From Chloroflexota bacterium (GTDB lineage Bacteria > Chloroflexota > Dehalococcoidia > SHYB01), in assembly GCA_022572465.1 (NCBI GenBank), contig JACZVV010000020.1:1-33953 (forward strand): a stretch of DNA of 33,953 bases, written 5' to 3'. Under the pieces are notes generated by a model. The model had not been told where the DNA came from and did not search any database. It saw only the letters and a list, made by a program, of their open reading frames with translations. How positions within the stretch are numbered: position 1 is the first letter of the stretch; each line of letters opens with the position of its first letter. Of the stretch, positions 7,808 to 16,119 are shown piece after piece. The position numbers and the translations under genes were made by a program.

Positions 7808-8056
7808 TTATTGGATCTCGGCGGCCCGTTTGTTCGGAATGTTGCGGTAGATGGCGGTGAAGCAGAAATCGGGACAGATCAACGCACACATCTCGCAGCC
7901 GGTGCAGCCGTCCAAAAGAATCGGATAGCGAAACCCGATGGTGTTGAATTCGCGGGACATCTCCAGCACGTTGACGGGGCAGACCTTGATGCAGAGCTCG
8001 CACCCTTTGCAGATCTCGATGTCGAGGTCGACGGTGCCGATGGCTTTGGTGGGCAT
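7808..8056 (-). CDS. 2-oxoacid:ferredoxin oxidoreductase, delta subunit (2x[4Fe-4S] ferredoxin)
   Basis: 82 aa. Two bacterial-type 4Fe-4S motifs are complete: C16-x2-C19-x2-C22-x3-C26-P and C51-x2-C54-x2-C57-x3-C61-P. Small 8Fe ferredoxin-like delta subunits shuttle electrons from the ThDP/FeS core of four-subunit 2-oxoacid oxidoreductases to external ferredoxin. Position between the gamma and alpha genes, with 13 and 9 bp spacers, fixes this role. AGGGG lies about 9 bases upstream of the ATG. Confidence 0.92.
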   Translation of the reverse strand: MPTKAIGTVDLDIEICKGCELCIKVCPVNVLEMSREFNTIGFRYPILLDGCTGCEMCALICPDFCFTAIYRNIPNKRAAEIQ

Positions 8057-8069
8057 CAGGTAGGTCCCC

Positions 8070-8657
8070 TCAGGCCGCCGCCAGCGCCCAGGCCTGGTGC
8101 TGGAAGTTGGCCAGATGCTCGCGGGCGAAGGCGTCGCCGGCCTCGAACGCCTGGGTGTTGCGCGGAATGGTCTTTTGCCGGTACGGCGGCGTAAGCTCCT
8201 TCAGTCCCTCGACGAGCTGCTCCACCGAGACCAGGCCCGTGGCCTGGCAGATGGCGCCCAGGAGGACCATCGCCCCGCCCTGGGTGTTGTCGAGCTCGCC
8301 CGCGATCCAAGAGGCTGGTATCTCGACGACGTTGACGCCCTCGAGCTCGGTGGGCTCGGTGATCAACGTGGTGTTGACGACGAAGAGGCCGCCGGGCCGC
8401 GCCTTGGCAGCCACGAGGGGGACGGTGTTGGGGTGCATGGAGATGACCATCCAGGCCGAGGGGATGATCGGCGGCGCCGCCAGGGCCTCGGTCCCGGTCA
8501 CCACGGTGCACTCGACGTTGCCGCCCCGCATGGTGCCTCCGAAGGCGGCGAAGTGCATCACGGACCTGTTCTCTCGATTGAGGGCCGTGGCGAGGATCTT
8601 GGTGGCCAACTGCACGCCCTGGCCGCCGATTCCTCCCATCACGATCTCGCGTTCCAT
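8070..8657 (-). CDS. 2-oxoacid:ferredoxin oxidoreductase, gamma subunit
   Basis: 195 aa, normal for KorC/VorC-type gamma subunits. The N-terminal GGIGGQGVQLATKILA (from residue 8) is the Rossmann-like hallmark of the family, and SYGxxxRGG-like functions are represented by FGGTMRGGNVECTVV. It is the first gene of the operon gamma-delta-alpha-beta, with GAGGTAAACGC before its ATG at 8657 and a strong promoter 66-94 bp upstream. All four subunits are present and intact, so the enzyme should be functional. An anaerobic or microaerobic capacity, or ferredoxin-dependent catabolism in an aerobe, is implied. Confidence 0.92.
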   Translation of the reverse strand: MEREIVMGGIGGQGVQLATKILATALNRENRSVMHFAAFGGTMRGGNVECTVVTGTEALAAPPIIPSAWMVISMHPNTVPLVAAKARPGGLFVVNTTLITEPTELEGVNVVEIPASWIAGELDNTQGGAMVLLGAICQATGLVSVEQLVEGLKELTPPYRQKTIPRNTQAFEAGDAFAREHLANFQHQAWALAAA

Positions 8658-8722
8658 GCGTTTACCTCAGGCAAGTTGCCCTGAAATTGCCACAGCCTTT
8701 TCAGGCTCCTAGTGGACTCCGC

Positions 8723-8751
8723 ACTCTAGCATGGCCCGTAGGGGGTGTCAA
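8723..8751 (-). promoter_or_regulatory. Sigma70-type promoter of the 2-oxoacid oxidoreductase operon
   Basis: On the minus strand TTGACA (8751-8746) is followed by a 17-bp spacer and TAGAGT (8728-8723). The -35 is perfect and the -10 matches 4 of 6. It ends 66 bp before the gamma ATG at 8657 and lies in the short gap after the SDR stop at 8773, so the operon is independently transcribed. Confidence 0.65.
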
Positions 8752-8772
8752 CGAGAAAACGAGCGTCGCGCC

Positions 8773-9555
8773 CTACCACATGGCCGCGCCGGCGCAGACG
8801 CGGATCATCTGGCCGGTGATGGCGCTGGCGTCGTCGGAGCAGAGCCACATCACCGTTTGGGTCACCTCTCGCGGCTCCACCTGCCGTTGGAGCGCCGAGC
8901 CGCTCGACATCTCCTTGGCCAGCTCGCCGGGGTCGCGCCCTTGCTCGCCCGCGATGCGCTTGATGTAGTTCTGGAGCAGCTCGGTGTTGATCGCGCCCGG
9001 GATGATGCAGTTGGCGCGGATGCCGTAGGGCCCGACCTCCTGGGCCAACGTCCGGGTGAAGCCGAAGATGCCGGACTTCGACGCCGTGTAGTGGCTCTTT
9101 CTGGGGTACGGGCCCAGGGCCGCCGTGGACGAGAACGTCAGGATCACGCCCGAGCGTCGCGGCATCATGTGCTTCAGGCATGCGCGTGACGTGAGGAACT
9201 TCGCCGTCAGGTTGGTAGCGAAGGTGTCGTTCCAATTCTGAAGCGTCTGCTCCCACACGTACAGGTCTTTGCCAGGGACGGCGGCGTTGTTGATCATGTA
9301 GTCCACCTGATCGAACGCGGCCACGGTCTGCTCGACCATGTCTTCGACCTGGTCCTCGTGGGTCAAGTCCATCTGCACGACCAGCGGACGCAGGCCCCCC
9401 GCTTGCTCGGCCAGGTCCGCGGTCTCCTCCAGCAGCTCCTTGCGGCGCGCGGCGATCGTGACCTTGGCCCCTTCCTTGGCGAACTCGATGGCCATGTCTC
9501 GGCCGATGCCCGTGCCCGCTCCGGTGATGATGGCGACCTTCCCTTCGAAACGCAT
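8773..9555 (-). CDS. Short-chain dehydrogenase/reductase (SDR)
   Basis: 260 aa, classical SDR length. It has the nucleotide-binding TGAGTGIG (11-18), IINNAA-type NNA at 89-91, the catalytic Ser around 142-143 (FSS), and Tyr156-x3-Lys160 in SHYTASK. PGAINT (186-191) follows. Such enzymes interconvert alcohols and ketones with NAD(P)H. R37 after the second strand (AARR) hints at NADP preference, but that is weak. The ATG at 9555 has AGGAG 5-6 bases upstream, which decides it against longer frames upstream. The C-terminus IRVCAGAAMW differs slightly from the usual DGG ending. Substrate unknown. Confidence 0.9.
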   Translation of the reverse strand: MRFEGKVAIITGAGTGIGRDMAIEFAKEGAKVTIAARRKELLEETADLAEQAGGLRPLVVQMDLTHEDQVEDMVEQTVAAFDQVDYMINNAAVPGKDLYVWEQTLQNWNDTFATNLTAKFLTSRACLKHMMPRRSGVILTFSSTAALGPYPRKSHYTASKSGIFGFTRTLAQEVGPYGIRANCIIPGAINTELLQNYIKRIAGEQGRDPGELAKEMSSGSALQRQVEPREVTQTVMWLCSDDASAITGQMIRVCAGAAMW

Positions 9556-9957
9556 AATGACTCCTTTCGGCGAGTGCTCTGTTGCGAGGCCCGGCGCGGC
9601 GTGCAACCCGCCGCGGGCCGGCTTCACGTGCCGAACGCTCAGGCGCCGGCGTGTCCGCAGCGCTTGCGCCGACTCGCGCACCGGCGGCGTATGCCCCGCC
9701 AGCGGTCCCGCTACCGAAATCGTTTTGGCCAAGGTCCCTCTTCGTCGGACCAGTCTGTCGATGATACCCGAAGACGCCAACCCCGGGTGAGCGGGTTTCG
9801 CTACGGTGTGTAAGGCCGCCTTTGCATACGTCAGTGGCGATCCTCTGCAACAGCCGCGTCCAACGCCGCCCGCACCGGCGGTTGACGTTCCATCGGGCCT
9901 CGCGTATCCTCCCCATCATCCGAAACAGCGGCCTGCCGGCCCCTGGAGGAGACACCC
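9556..9957. other. 402-bp intergenic region between divergent SDR and cyclase genes
   Basis: No credible small gene, tRNA or repeat is seen. The right end carries the cyclase promoter (9882-9910) and its ribosome site. A TATCAT on the minus strand (9766-9761) could be a -10 for the SDR but lacks a -35 at the right distance. The remainder is GC-rich with short self-complementary pieces only. Confidence 0.5.
9882..9910 (+). promoter_or_regulatory. Sigma70-type promoter upstream of cyclase gene
   Basis: TTGACG (9882-9887), a 17-bp spacer and TATCCT (9905-9910) lie 47 bp before the ATG at 9958. Both hexamers match at 4-5 of 6 positions and spacing is ideal. Confidence 0.5.
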
Positions 9958-10917
9958 ATGACGGACGTTCCTTTCCCGGCCTACGAGGACCTTCCGGTCA
10001 TCGAGGCGACGGGCGACCGGCACGCGTGGGGCGTCTTCGGCGCCGACGACCAGCTTGGCACCATCAACCGGTTGACTCCCGAGCGCATGGCCCGCGCCGC
10101 GGGCCTGGTCCGCAAGGGCAAGGCCTTCAATCTCTCCTTGCCCCTCGATCTGCCCAACCCGCCCATCGTGGACCACCGCAAGTCCTACCGCCACGACGTC
10201 TTCTCCAACAACCGCAACAGCCGGGACGACAAGCTCGACGACTTTTACCTGCAAGCGTCGAGTCAGTTGGACGCTCTCCGGCACATGCGCTTCCGGGAGC
10301 TCGGCTTCTACAACGGTCTCCAGGAAGAGGATACCGATCGCGGCGCGTTGGGCATCAACCTTTGGGCCGACCATGGCATCGTCGGACGAGGCGTGCTGCT
10401 GGACGTGCCGCGGCACATGGAGAGGCGGGGGACGCCGCTGGACCCCTCGAAGGACACGCCGTTGGAGGAGGACCTGCTGGCCGAGGCGCTCCAGGCCCAG
10501 GGCGTCGAGACGGAGGAGGGCGACATTCTGCTGCTCAGAACGGGGTGGATGGGGTATTACCTGGGGTTGACGGCGGACGAGCGGGAGCGGCTGCCGCATC
10601 ACCTGGGCCCGGGTGGCCTGGGGACGCCGGGTCTGAAAGCGACGCGGGAGATGGCCGGTTTCCTTTGGGACCGGGGTTTCGCCCTGGTCGCGGCGGACAA
10701 CCCCGCGGTGGAGGACACGCCCGGCAGCCCCGACGTGGGGTTTTTGCACCGGCGCCTGATCCCGCTGCTCGGCATGGCCCTGGGCGAGCTGTGGGACCTG
10801 GAGGCGCTGGCCGAGGACTGCGCGGCCGACGGCGTGTACGAGTGCATGGTCGTCAGCGTGCCGCTGAACCTGCCTCGGGGCGTCGGCTCGCCGGCCAACG
10901 CCATCGCCCTGAAGTAG
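9958..10917 (+). CDS. Cyclase family protein (kynurenine-formamidase-like metal hydrolase)
   Basis: 319 aa, the length of the longer branch of the PF04199 cyclase family. The usual metal-binding HxGTHxDxxxH is represented by SSQLDALRHM (about residues 101-110), the Q-x-D-x-L-x-H variant seen in this branch. The N-terminal WGVFGADDQLGTINRLTPERM and the later LLRTGWMGYY and AADNPAVEDTPG segments are typical. Members hydrolyse small amides, such as formylkynurenine, or lactone-like substrates using Mn or Zn. GGAGGAG lies before the ATG. A crotonase-like gene follows 106 bp downstream on the same strand. Substrate unknown. Confidence 0.85.
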   Translation: MTDVPFPAYEDLPVIEATGDRHAWGVFGADDQLGTINRLTPERMARAAGLVRKGKAFNLSLPLDLPNPPIVDHRKSYRHDVFSNNRNSRDDKLDDFYLQASSQLDALRHMRFRELGFYNGLQEEDTDRGALGINLWADHGIVGRGVLLDVPRHMERRGTPLDPSKDTPLEEDLLAEALQAQGVETEEGDILLLRTGWMGYYLGLTADERERLPHHLGPGGLGTPGLKATREMAGFLWDRGFALVAADNPAVEDTPGSPDVGFLHRRLIPLLGMALGELWDLEALAEDCAADGVYECMVVSVPLNLPRGVGSPANAIALK

Positions 10918-11023
10918 CCCTGAATATGGCAGGCGCCCTGATTATGTCAGACGAATGGGCGACGCATGCCACTGTTGACGCCGGTGAGGCGCCTATTCGT
11001 TGCCGATCGAAAAAGGAGGCCCC

Positions 11024-11815
11024 ATGACAGACCAACTCGTGACGCTGGCCAAAGAGGACTCGATCGGGACGCTCACCCTGAACCGGCCGGAGAAGCTCAA
11101 CGCGATGAGCCCGCAGCTGTTGGGCGAGTTCGACGACGCGTTGGGCGAGGCTGGGCGAGACGCCGAGATCAAGGTGCTGGTGATTCGAGGCGCGGGACGG
11201 GCGTTCTCATCCGGCTACGATCTGACGCGAAGCTCCGCAGGCGAGACCGCCGACCAGGACCGGGAGCGCCTTCAGGCGAACCTCGAGCGGTGGCAGCGGC
11301 TCCGAGACCTGCCCAAGCCGGTGATCGCCATGGTCCATGGGTACTGCCTCGCGGGCGCGACCCAGCTCTGCATCTGCGCCGACATCACCTTCGTGGCCGA
11401 GGACGCCACGATCGGCTTTCCCTCGATTCCGGCTGGCGCCGGGCTCATCGGCCAGATGTGGGCCTGGCATGTCGGGCCCCATCGGGCCAAGTGGCTCTCG
11501 TTTCTTCCAGGCAGCCAGATCACGGGCAAGGAGTCGGAGGCGATGGGATGGGCCACGCGGGCTTTCCCCGCCGGCAAGCTGGAGGAGGAGACGTTCGGTT
11601 ACGCTCGGCGCATCGCCAAGGTGCCGGCCGACCTGCTGCGCATCAAGAAGCTCTCCATCAATCGCGTCATGGACGTGCAGGGCTTCCGGACGGCCATCAT
11701 GTTCGGCGCCGAGTGGGACGCCATCGCCCATGAGACCCACGGAGTGCGGGAGCTCCGCCAGATGATCGAGGAGCGGGGCCTACGCGGCGCGATCCAGTGG
11801 TTCCAGGAGAAGTAG
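11024..11815 (+). CDS. Enoyl-CoA hydratase/isomerase (crotonase) family protein with altered active site
   Basis: 263 aa, typical of single-domain crotonases. The oxyanion-hole parts are visible in GAGRAFSSGYDL (56-67) and HGYCLAGATQL (105-115). In hydratases the two catalytic Glu lie in GGGCEL and in the later PE motif. Here they are Gln114 (AGATQL) and Ser134 (GFPSIP), so neither acid is present. The protein may be a non-hydratase crotonase (isomerase, thioesterase, dehalogenase or C-C lyase type). AGGAGG 4 bases upstream fixes the ATG at 11024; a TTG at 11000 is less likely. Fold call secure, reaction open. Confidence 0.88.
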   Translation: MTDQLVTLAKEDSIGTLTLNRPEKLNAMSPQLLGEFDDALGEAGRDAEIKVLVIRGAGRAFSSGYDLTRSSAGETADQDRERLQANLERWQRLRDLPKPVIAMVHGYCLAGATQLCICADITFVAEDATIGFPSIPAGAGLIGQMWAWHVGPHRAKWLSFLPGSQITGKESEAMGWATRAFPAGKLEEETFGYARRIAKVPADLLRIKKLSINRVMDVQGFRTAIMFGAEWDAIAHETHGVRELRQMIEERGLRGAIQWFQEK

Positions 11816-11891
11816 CCTCCGCACCCGGACCTTCGTTCCGCTCCAAGCAACGACGGCAAACGAGCCGGGTGTAGCCTGCTACTCCAGCCCG

Positions 11892-12974
11892 TCACTCCAG
11901 ATTGAAGATGCGAACCGCGTTGCCGCCCAGCACCTTCCGGCGGACGCTCTCCGGCAGGTGCGACTGCCGCTCGTGGAACATCTCGACGGCCCCGTACCGC
12001 GTCTGCGGGTGGGGGTAGTCGGTGCACACCGTCACGTTGTCCTCGCCGACGTACTTGACGACCTCGGCGATCCAGGCGTCGTCGGGAAAGGCCACGATGA
12101 AGCACTGACGCCGGAAGAACTCGGTGGGGGTCATGCTCAGGGTCCCGGTGCCGCCGGTCTCGTCGTACATGGTGGAGACACGAGGCCATATACTGTCCAT
12201 CGTCGCCAGCCACCCCGGCAGCCAGGCGACGTGGGCCTCGACGAAGCCAACCTTGAGGCCGGGGAACCGCTCCAGCGCGCCGCCGCCGATCATGTCCATC
12301 ACGGCAAGCTGGGCCTCGACGACGTGCCCGCAAAGGTACATCAGCGGGTAGGAGTCCTTGTACGACTGGCGCGCGACGATGGGCGCGTCGCCGCCCATGC
12401 GGGTGAACTCGTGGAAGGTCATCACCACGCCCGCTTCTTGCACCGCCTCCCACAGCGGGTCGTAGGAAGGATCGGACCAACGGCGGGTTGGGTCGGGGGT
12501 GGGGGCGGCGAAGATCGCCTCCAGCTTCAGCTCCTGGGAGGCATAGCGGAACTCTTCCAGGGCCAGCTCGGGAAACCGGACCGGCAGCAACATGCATGGT
12601 TTCAACCGGGCGCGGTCCGCGTCGGCGAAGTTGGCCGCGAAACGATTCAACGCGCGGCATGCCGCCGAGGAGACGATGGGGTCCGAGGCATAGGCGAACA
12701 GGCCGGTGCCTGGATAGATGATGTTGACGTCGATCCCCTCCTCATCCATCCACTGGAGGCGCTCCGGCGCGTGGTCGCCGCCTCGGATGGCCCGCGACTC
12801 CTCGACCTTGGCCATGACCCCGGGGGGCAGCTTGTTCGCTATGTCGACGGCGCCGACTTGCTTCAGGACGGCGTCCTTGTGCTTCGGCTCGATGTAGGAC
12901 TCCCACATCTCCACCGGCTGCCAGAAGTGCGTGTCGCAGTCCACCACCTTGATCTTCCGTTCGGTCGTTGTCAT
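11892..12974 (-). CDS. Amidohydrolase family 2 protein
   Basis: 360 aa. The first metal strand is VVDCDTHFWQP (10-20) with D14 and H16. A barrel His is in MTFHEFTRMGG, and the final Asp is in VCTDYPHPQTRYG. FLVEAH-like glycine-rich GFVEAHVAWLPGWL precedes the C-terminal part. This is the second of four family members here and resembles the one at 20372-21553 in its TPTEFFRRQCF-like segment before the final strand. The ATG at 12974 has GAGGTGGT about 8 bases upstream; frames extending to 13115 lack this. The gene is monocistronic, converging with the crotonase gene. Confidence 0.87.
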   Translation of the reverse strand: MTTTERKIKVVDCDTHFWQPVEMWESYIEPKHKDAVLKQVGAVDIANKLPPGVMAKVEESRAIRGGDHAPERLQWMDEEGIDVNIIYPGTGLFAYASDPIVSSAACRALNRFAANFADADRARLKPCMLLPVRFPELALEEFRYASQELKLEAIFAAPTPDPTRRWSDPSYDPLWEAVQEAGVVMTFHEFTRMGGDAPIVARQSYKDSYPLMYLCGHVVEAQLAVMDMIGGGALERFPGLKVGFVEAHVAWLPGWLATMDSIWPRVSTMYDETGGTGTLSMTPTEFFRRQCFIVAFPDDAWIAEVVKYVGEDNVTVCTDYPHPQTRYGAVEMFHERQSHLPESVRRKVLGGNAVRIFNLE

Positions 12975-13086
12975 GAGAGCACCACCTCGCTTTTCAGCAT
13001 GGGCCGCGGCCCACTGCCCCCGCCGTTCGTGTCGAACCTGTCGGCCGACTCTTCCATCCGATACCGCCACCGTTGAAGGTGCCCCG

Positions 13087-13115
13087 AGGCTACATGAAGG
13101 GGATTGGGCCGTCAA
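13087..13115 (-). promoter_or_regulatory. Possible sigma70 promoter for the amidohydrolase at 11892-12974
   Basis: Minus-strand TTGACG (13115-13110), a 17-bp spacer and TAGCCT (13092-13087). It leaves an untranslated leader of about 110 bp. The -10 is weak (TA...T conserved). Confidence 0.4.
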
Positions 13116-13261
13116 GCGAGACGCTCACGGCCGAACCAAGAGGTCCGCCGCCGATGTGAGGGGAGCCCGATCGTTGGCGGGCCGTCCCCGCCGCCAATCC
13201 GAAATCTTGGTATTCTTGCAAGGGCGTACTACCACACAGGCAGGCAGGCAGGAGAGAGACC

Positions 13262-14209
13262 GTTTTCAAGCTCGCGTTTTTCCCGGCTATCTTGGCGACG
13301 GCTATCGTGATCGCCGCCTGCTCGGGAGGCACGTCGACCGCTACGCCGCCGCCGGTAAGCCCCACTCCGACGCCGGACCTGGCGGCCCGGCCCGACCGGA
13401 CCCCTTTGATCAAAGGCCCTGAATCGCCCGACGGACTCCAAGTGATTCTCGGGACCGCCGACCTGGGCGTCGGCCTCAATCGATTCGGCTACCTGCTCGT
13501 CGCTCCTGATGGGGTCGTGTCCTTGCCGACGACCTCGGTCTCCGCGCGTTTCGTCGGGGAGGCCGCCGTCGATGCGCCGCCGCAAGCAGCCACGGCCGAG
13601 TATCAACCCTGGCCCTATGGCCAACGGGGGCTCTACACCACCGACCTGACGTTCGACCGGCCGGGCCCGTGGGCCGTCGACATCGTGGTGGAGGGTCCCG
13701 ACGGGTCGCGGCGCACCGCGGAGCTCTTTTTCGAGGTCCTGGAGGCGCCCTCCGCGCTGGCCGTCGGCGCGCCGGCGTTCCGCAGCGAGAGCAAGACGCT
13801 CGACGACGTGGAGAGCATCGCCCAGCTCAGCACGGGCTCGTTGCAGGACCCCGACCTCTATCGACTGACCATCGCCGACGCCGTGACCAACGGCCTTCCG
13901 ACGGTGATCGTGTTCGCCAGCCCCGCGTTCTGCACCAACGAGGTATGCGGGCCTCAGGTCGACGTGCTGAAAGCGCTGAAGGACCGTTACCGGGGCCTGG
14001 CGAACTTCGTCCACGTCGACTTCTACGACAACCCCGGCGAGTTCCAAAACAACCCGGACCTGGCGCGGGTCTCGCCCACCGTGTTCGAGTGGGGACTCCC
14101 CAGCCTGGAGTGGTCGTTCGTCATCGACCGGGACGGCGTCGTGGCGGCGAGGTTCGAGGCTTTCGCCACCTTCGAGGAGATCGAAGCGGCCCTCGTGCGG
14201 GCGCTCTGA
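13262..14209 (+). CDS. Thioredoxin-fold lipoprotein (redoxin-like), start codon anomalous
   Basis: The reading frame encodes a lipoprotein signal: a Lys, a hydrophobic run and I-A-A-C with Cys codon at 13319, then a Thr/Pro-rich tether and a beta-rich domain. The C-terminal third is thioredoxin-like: TVIVFASPAFC...C, with a C-x4-C pair (codons at 13931 and 13946), a Phe/Asp-rich strand and WSFVIDRDGVVAARFEA. It is probably exported, lipid-anchored and redox-active. The only canonical in-frame start is TTG at 13292, which would cut the signal's Lys and half the hydrophobic core and has no ribosome site. AGGAG sits 8 bases before codon GTT at 13262, which gives a complete signal. A base-call error or rare start is likely. 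The product would be 315 aa, or 305 aa from the TTG. Confidence 0.8.
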   Translation, partial: VFKLAFFPAILATAIVIAACSGGTSTATPPPVSPTPTPDLAARPDRTPLIKGPESPDGLQVILGTADLGVGLNRFGYLLVAPDGVVSLPTTSVSARFVGEAAVDAPPQAATAEYQPWPYGQRGLYTTDLTFDRPGPWAVDIVVEGPDGSRRTAELFFEVLEAPSALAVGAPAFRSESKTLDDVESIAQLSTGSLQDPDLYRLTIADAVTNGLPTVIVFASPAFCTNEVCGPQVDVLKALKDRYRGLANFVHVDFYDNPGEFQNNPDLARVSPTVFEWGLPSLEWSFVIDRDGVVAARFEAFATFEEIEAALVRAL

Positions 14210-14272
14210 GCGCTCCACGGCAACGGACGGCGCCTCCCTTCGTATCCTCGTGCCCTGGTGGCCCCTGCTTCG

Positions 14273-14301
14273 TTGAAGCCCCATACCGGCTCTGCTATAG
14301 T
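14273..14301 (+). promoter_or_regulatory. Sigma70-type promoter with extended -10 upstream of SDR gene
   Basis: TTGAAG (14273-14278), 17-bp spacer, TGC-TATAGT (TATAGT at 14296-14301). Hexamers match 4-5 of 6 and the TG extension is present. It lies 82 bp before the ATG at 14384. Confidence 0.6.
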
Positions 14302-14383
14302 TTCTTCTGTTGCGGTCGAAGTAAAGCGTGACCCGAACGACTCGCGCCGGCCACGCACGGCCTGACCTTCTCTTCCGATAGCC

Positions 14384-15199
14384 ATGAACCTCCCCGAGTT
14401 CTCCATCGAAGGGTCCACCGCCATCGTGACCGGCGCCAGCCGGGGCATCGGCAGGAGCATCGCGCTGGTCCTGGCAGAAGCCGGGGCCGACGTGGGTATC
14501 GCGGCCCGCAGCGAAGCGCCGCTCAACGAGGTCGCGGCCCAGGTGCGCGACCTCGGCCGGAAGTGCGTCGCCGTGCCCACGGACATCACGAAAGAGCAAG
14601 ACGTCGCGCGCCTGGTCTCCAGCGTCATCGAGGGCCTGGGTCGAGTCGACATCCTGGTCAACAACGCCGGCATCGCCATCGTCAAACCGATGGTGCCGCT
14701 CCCGGGGTTCAACCCGGCCGGCGCCGCCGAGCTGCCCGGCTTCTTCGAGCCGACGTCCGTTGCCGAGTGGGACCAGGTGATGGACACCAACCTGAAGGGC
14801 GCGTTCCTGTGCATGCGCGCCGTCGGGCCGCACATGATCGAGCGGGGGAGCGGCAAGGTCGTCACCATCGCCTCGGTCAACGCCGTCAAGGCCGCCAGGT
14901 ACCGCTTTACCTACGACGTGAGCAAGGCCGGCCTGGCCCAGCTGACCCGTTCCATGGCGGTCGAGTGGGCGCGCCACGGCATCAATGTCAACGCCGTCGG
15001 CGCCGGATGGGTCCAAACGGAGCTGAACGAGCTGCTGATGAGCGACGAGCGGCAGCGCAAACGCCTGCTGTCGGAAATCCCGCTGCGCCGGTTCGCCTCG
15101 GAACGAGAGGTGGCGCTGCTGGTGGTGTACCTGGCCTCGCCGGCCTCCGACTTCCTCACCGGCCAGACCGTCTTCCTCGACGGCGGCTCCCTGGCCTAG
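14384..15199 (+). CDS. Short-chain dehydrogenase/reductase (SDR)
   Basis: 271 aa. TGASRGIG (17-24), NNAG (93-96), Ser164 in IASVNA, and Tyr177-x3-Lys181 in FTYDVSK form a complete classical SDR site. The C-terminal DFLTGQTVFLDGGS matches glucose dehydrogenase/FabG-like members. An insertion between NNAG and the catalytic Ser (PGFNPAGAAELPGFFEP, about 107-123) is longer than usual and probably shapes the substrate loop. ATG at 14384 has no good ribosome site, so the start is less sure than the gene. Alcohol/ketone redox with NAD(P) is expected; substrate unknown. Confidence 0.88.
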   Translation: MNLPEFSIEGSTAIVTGASRGIGRSIALVLAEAGADVGIAARSEAPLNEVAAQVRDLGRKCVAVPTDITKEQDVARLVSSVIEGLGRVDILVNNAGIAIVKPMVPLPGFNPAGAAELPGFFEPTSVAEWDQVMDTNLKGAFLCMRAVGPHMIERGSGKVVTIASVNAVKAARYRFTYDVSKAGLAQLTRSMAVEWARHGINVNAVGAGWVQTELNELLMSDERQRKRLLSEIPLRRFASEREVALLVVYLASPASDFLTGQTVFLDGGSLA

Positions 15200-15245
15200 C
15201 AGGGCGTTGCCGGAAGCTCCTCTTCCTTCTGGGGCAAGGCCCTGA
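15200..15245. terminator. Possible imperfect hairpin between convergent SDR and FkbM genes
   Basis: CAGGGC-GTTGCC near 15200 pairs imperfectly with GGCAA-GGCCCTG near 15234-15245. It lies in the convergent gap but has no T-run on either side, so a Rho-independent terminator is only a possibility. Confidence 0.25.
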
Positions 15246-15315
15246 TACGGCTATCGCCGGATAGATCACCAACCCGGCGTGTGGCCGCGGGGCAACCGCG
15301 AGAGAAGGGGAACGC

Positions 15316-16119
15316 CTACGCGGCGCGCCTGCCTCTTACCGCGTGGGCGTTGAGCGTGGCGCGCTGCTCTTTCGTCGCGAAGGCATGAACTCGCCTGAAA
15401 GGGCTTTTATCTTTCACGAACGCCATATCGATCTGACACATGGCGCCATCGAGCGGCCGGTAGTTGTGACCGAAGATGTCGTATGCAACGAACCCTCGCT
15501 CTTTCATGAACGCAACGACGTCATGTAGCTGGGGTCCATCGACGAAGGTCTGAAACAGGGAAACCTCCAGTACGACGTACTCCGTGTCCTCCAAAATCTC
15601 GGACGCTCCGGCGAGGACGTCGAGCTCCGCGCCCTGCACGTCCACTTTGAGCAGATAGGGACCCATCAGGCCACGAGCCTTGCATAGGTCATCCAGGGTG
15701 AACGCAGGAATGGTTCGGGGTACTCCGTTCACGTCGCTGTCTTCGCGCTCCAGATAAAGTGAGGAACCGTTGAAGTCGGGGTGGACATTGATCGTGACCT
15801 TGCCTTTTTTGCCGGTCGCGGCAGCGATAACGTACTCGGCCCCCGGATATCTGGCCACAACCCTCCGCAACGAGGGTTCATTCTCTACAAGCGGCTCAAT
15901 GAGCAGGAGCTTTGCGTCGGCAAATGGTTCATACAGTTCGTAGGTGCCAACATCGGCTCCTACGTCTATGACCGTTGCAGGCTTAAACCCCAGACTCGCC
16001 GCCTGGGCTAGGGTGCCGCGGAGTGTAAGCCGCTCGCTTTCGCTCTTCTTGCGAATTTCCAGGCGCACACGGCCCAAAAGGGTATTGGCCAGCCGTTCAG
16101 CGATGTGTTTTATCCTCAC
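15316..16119 (-). CDS. FkbM-family SAM-dependent methyltransferase
   Basis: 267 aa from the GTG at 16119. The SAM site is visible as TVIDVGADVGTYELYEPF, with IEPLVEN (acidic end of strand 2) and the FkbM signature LLKVDVQGAELDVLAGA. These enzymes O-methylate sugars of glycans or natural products. The GTG is chosen because GAGGTGAT, an 8-base match to the 16S tail, lies 6-7 bases upstream; an ATG at 16173 has no such site and would add 18 residues. Base composition is visibly less GC-rich than neighbours (31 of 60 at 15361-15420 against 41 of 60 at 14821-14880). No glycan genes adjoin it, so it looks like a recently acquired single gene. Confidence 0.88.
   Translation of the reverse strand: MRIKHIAERLANTLLGRVRLEIRKKSESERLTLRGTLAQAASLGFKPATVIDVGADVGTYELYEPFADAKLLLIEPLVENEPSLRRVVARYPGAEYVIAAATGKKGKVTINVHPDFNGSSLYLEREDSDVNGVPRTIPAFTLDDLCKARGLMGPYLLKVDVQGAELDVLAGASEILEDTEYVVLEVSLFQTFVDGPQLHDVVAFMKERGFVAYDIFGHNYRPLDGAMCQIDMAFVKDKSPFRRVHAFATKEQRATLNAHAVRGRRAA

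Noticed and set aside
13237-13252. CAGG repeated four times
   Set aside because: Too short for a CRISPR or satellite; kept only as a possible slippage site near the lipoprotein start.
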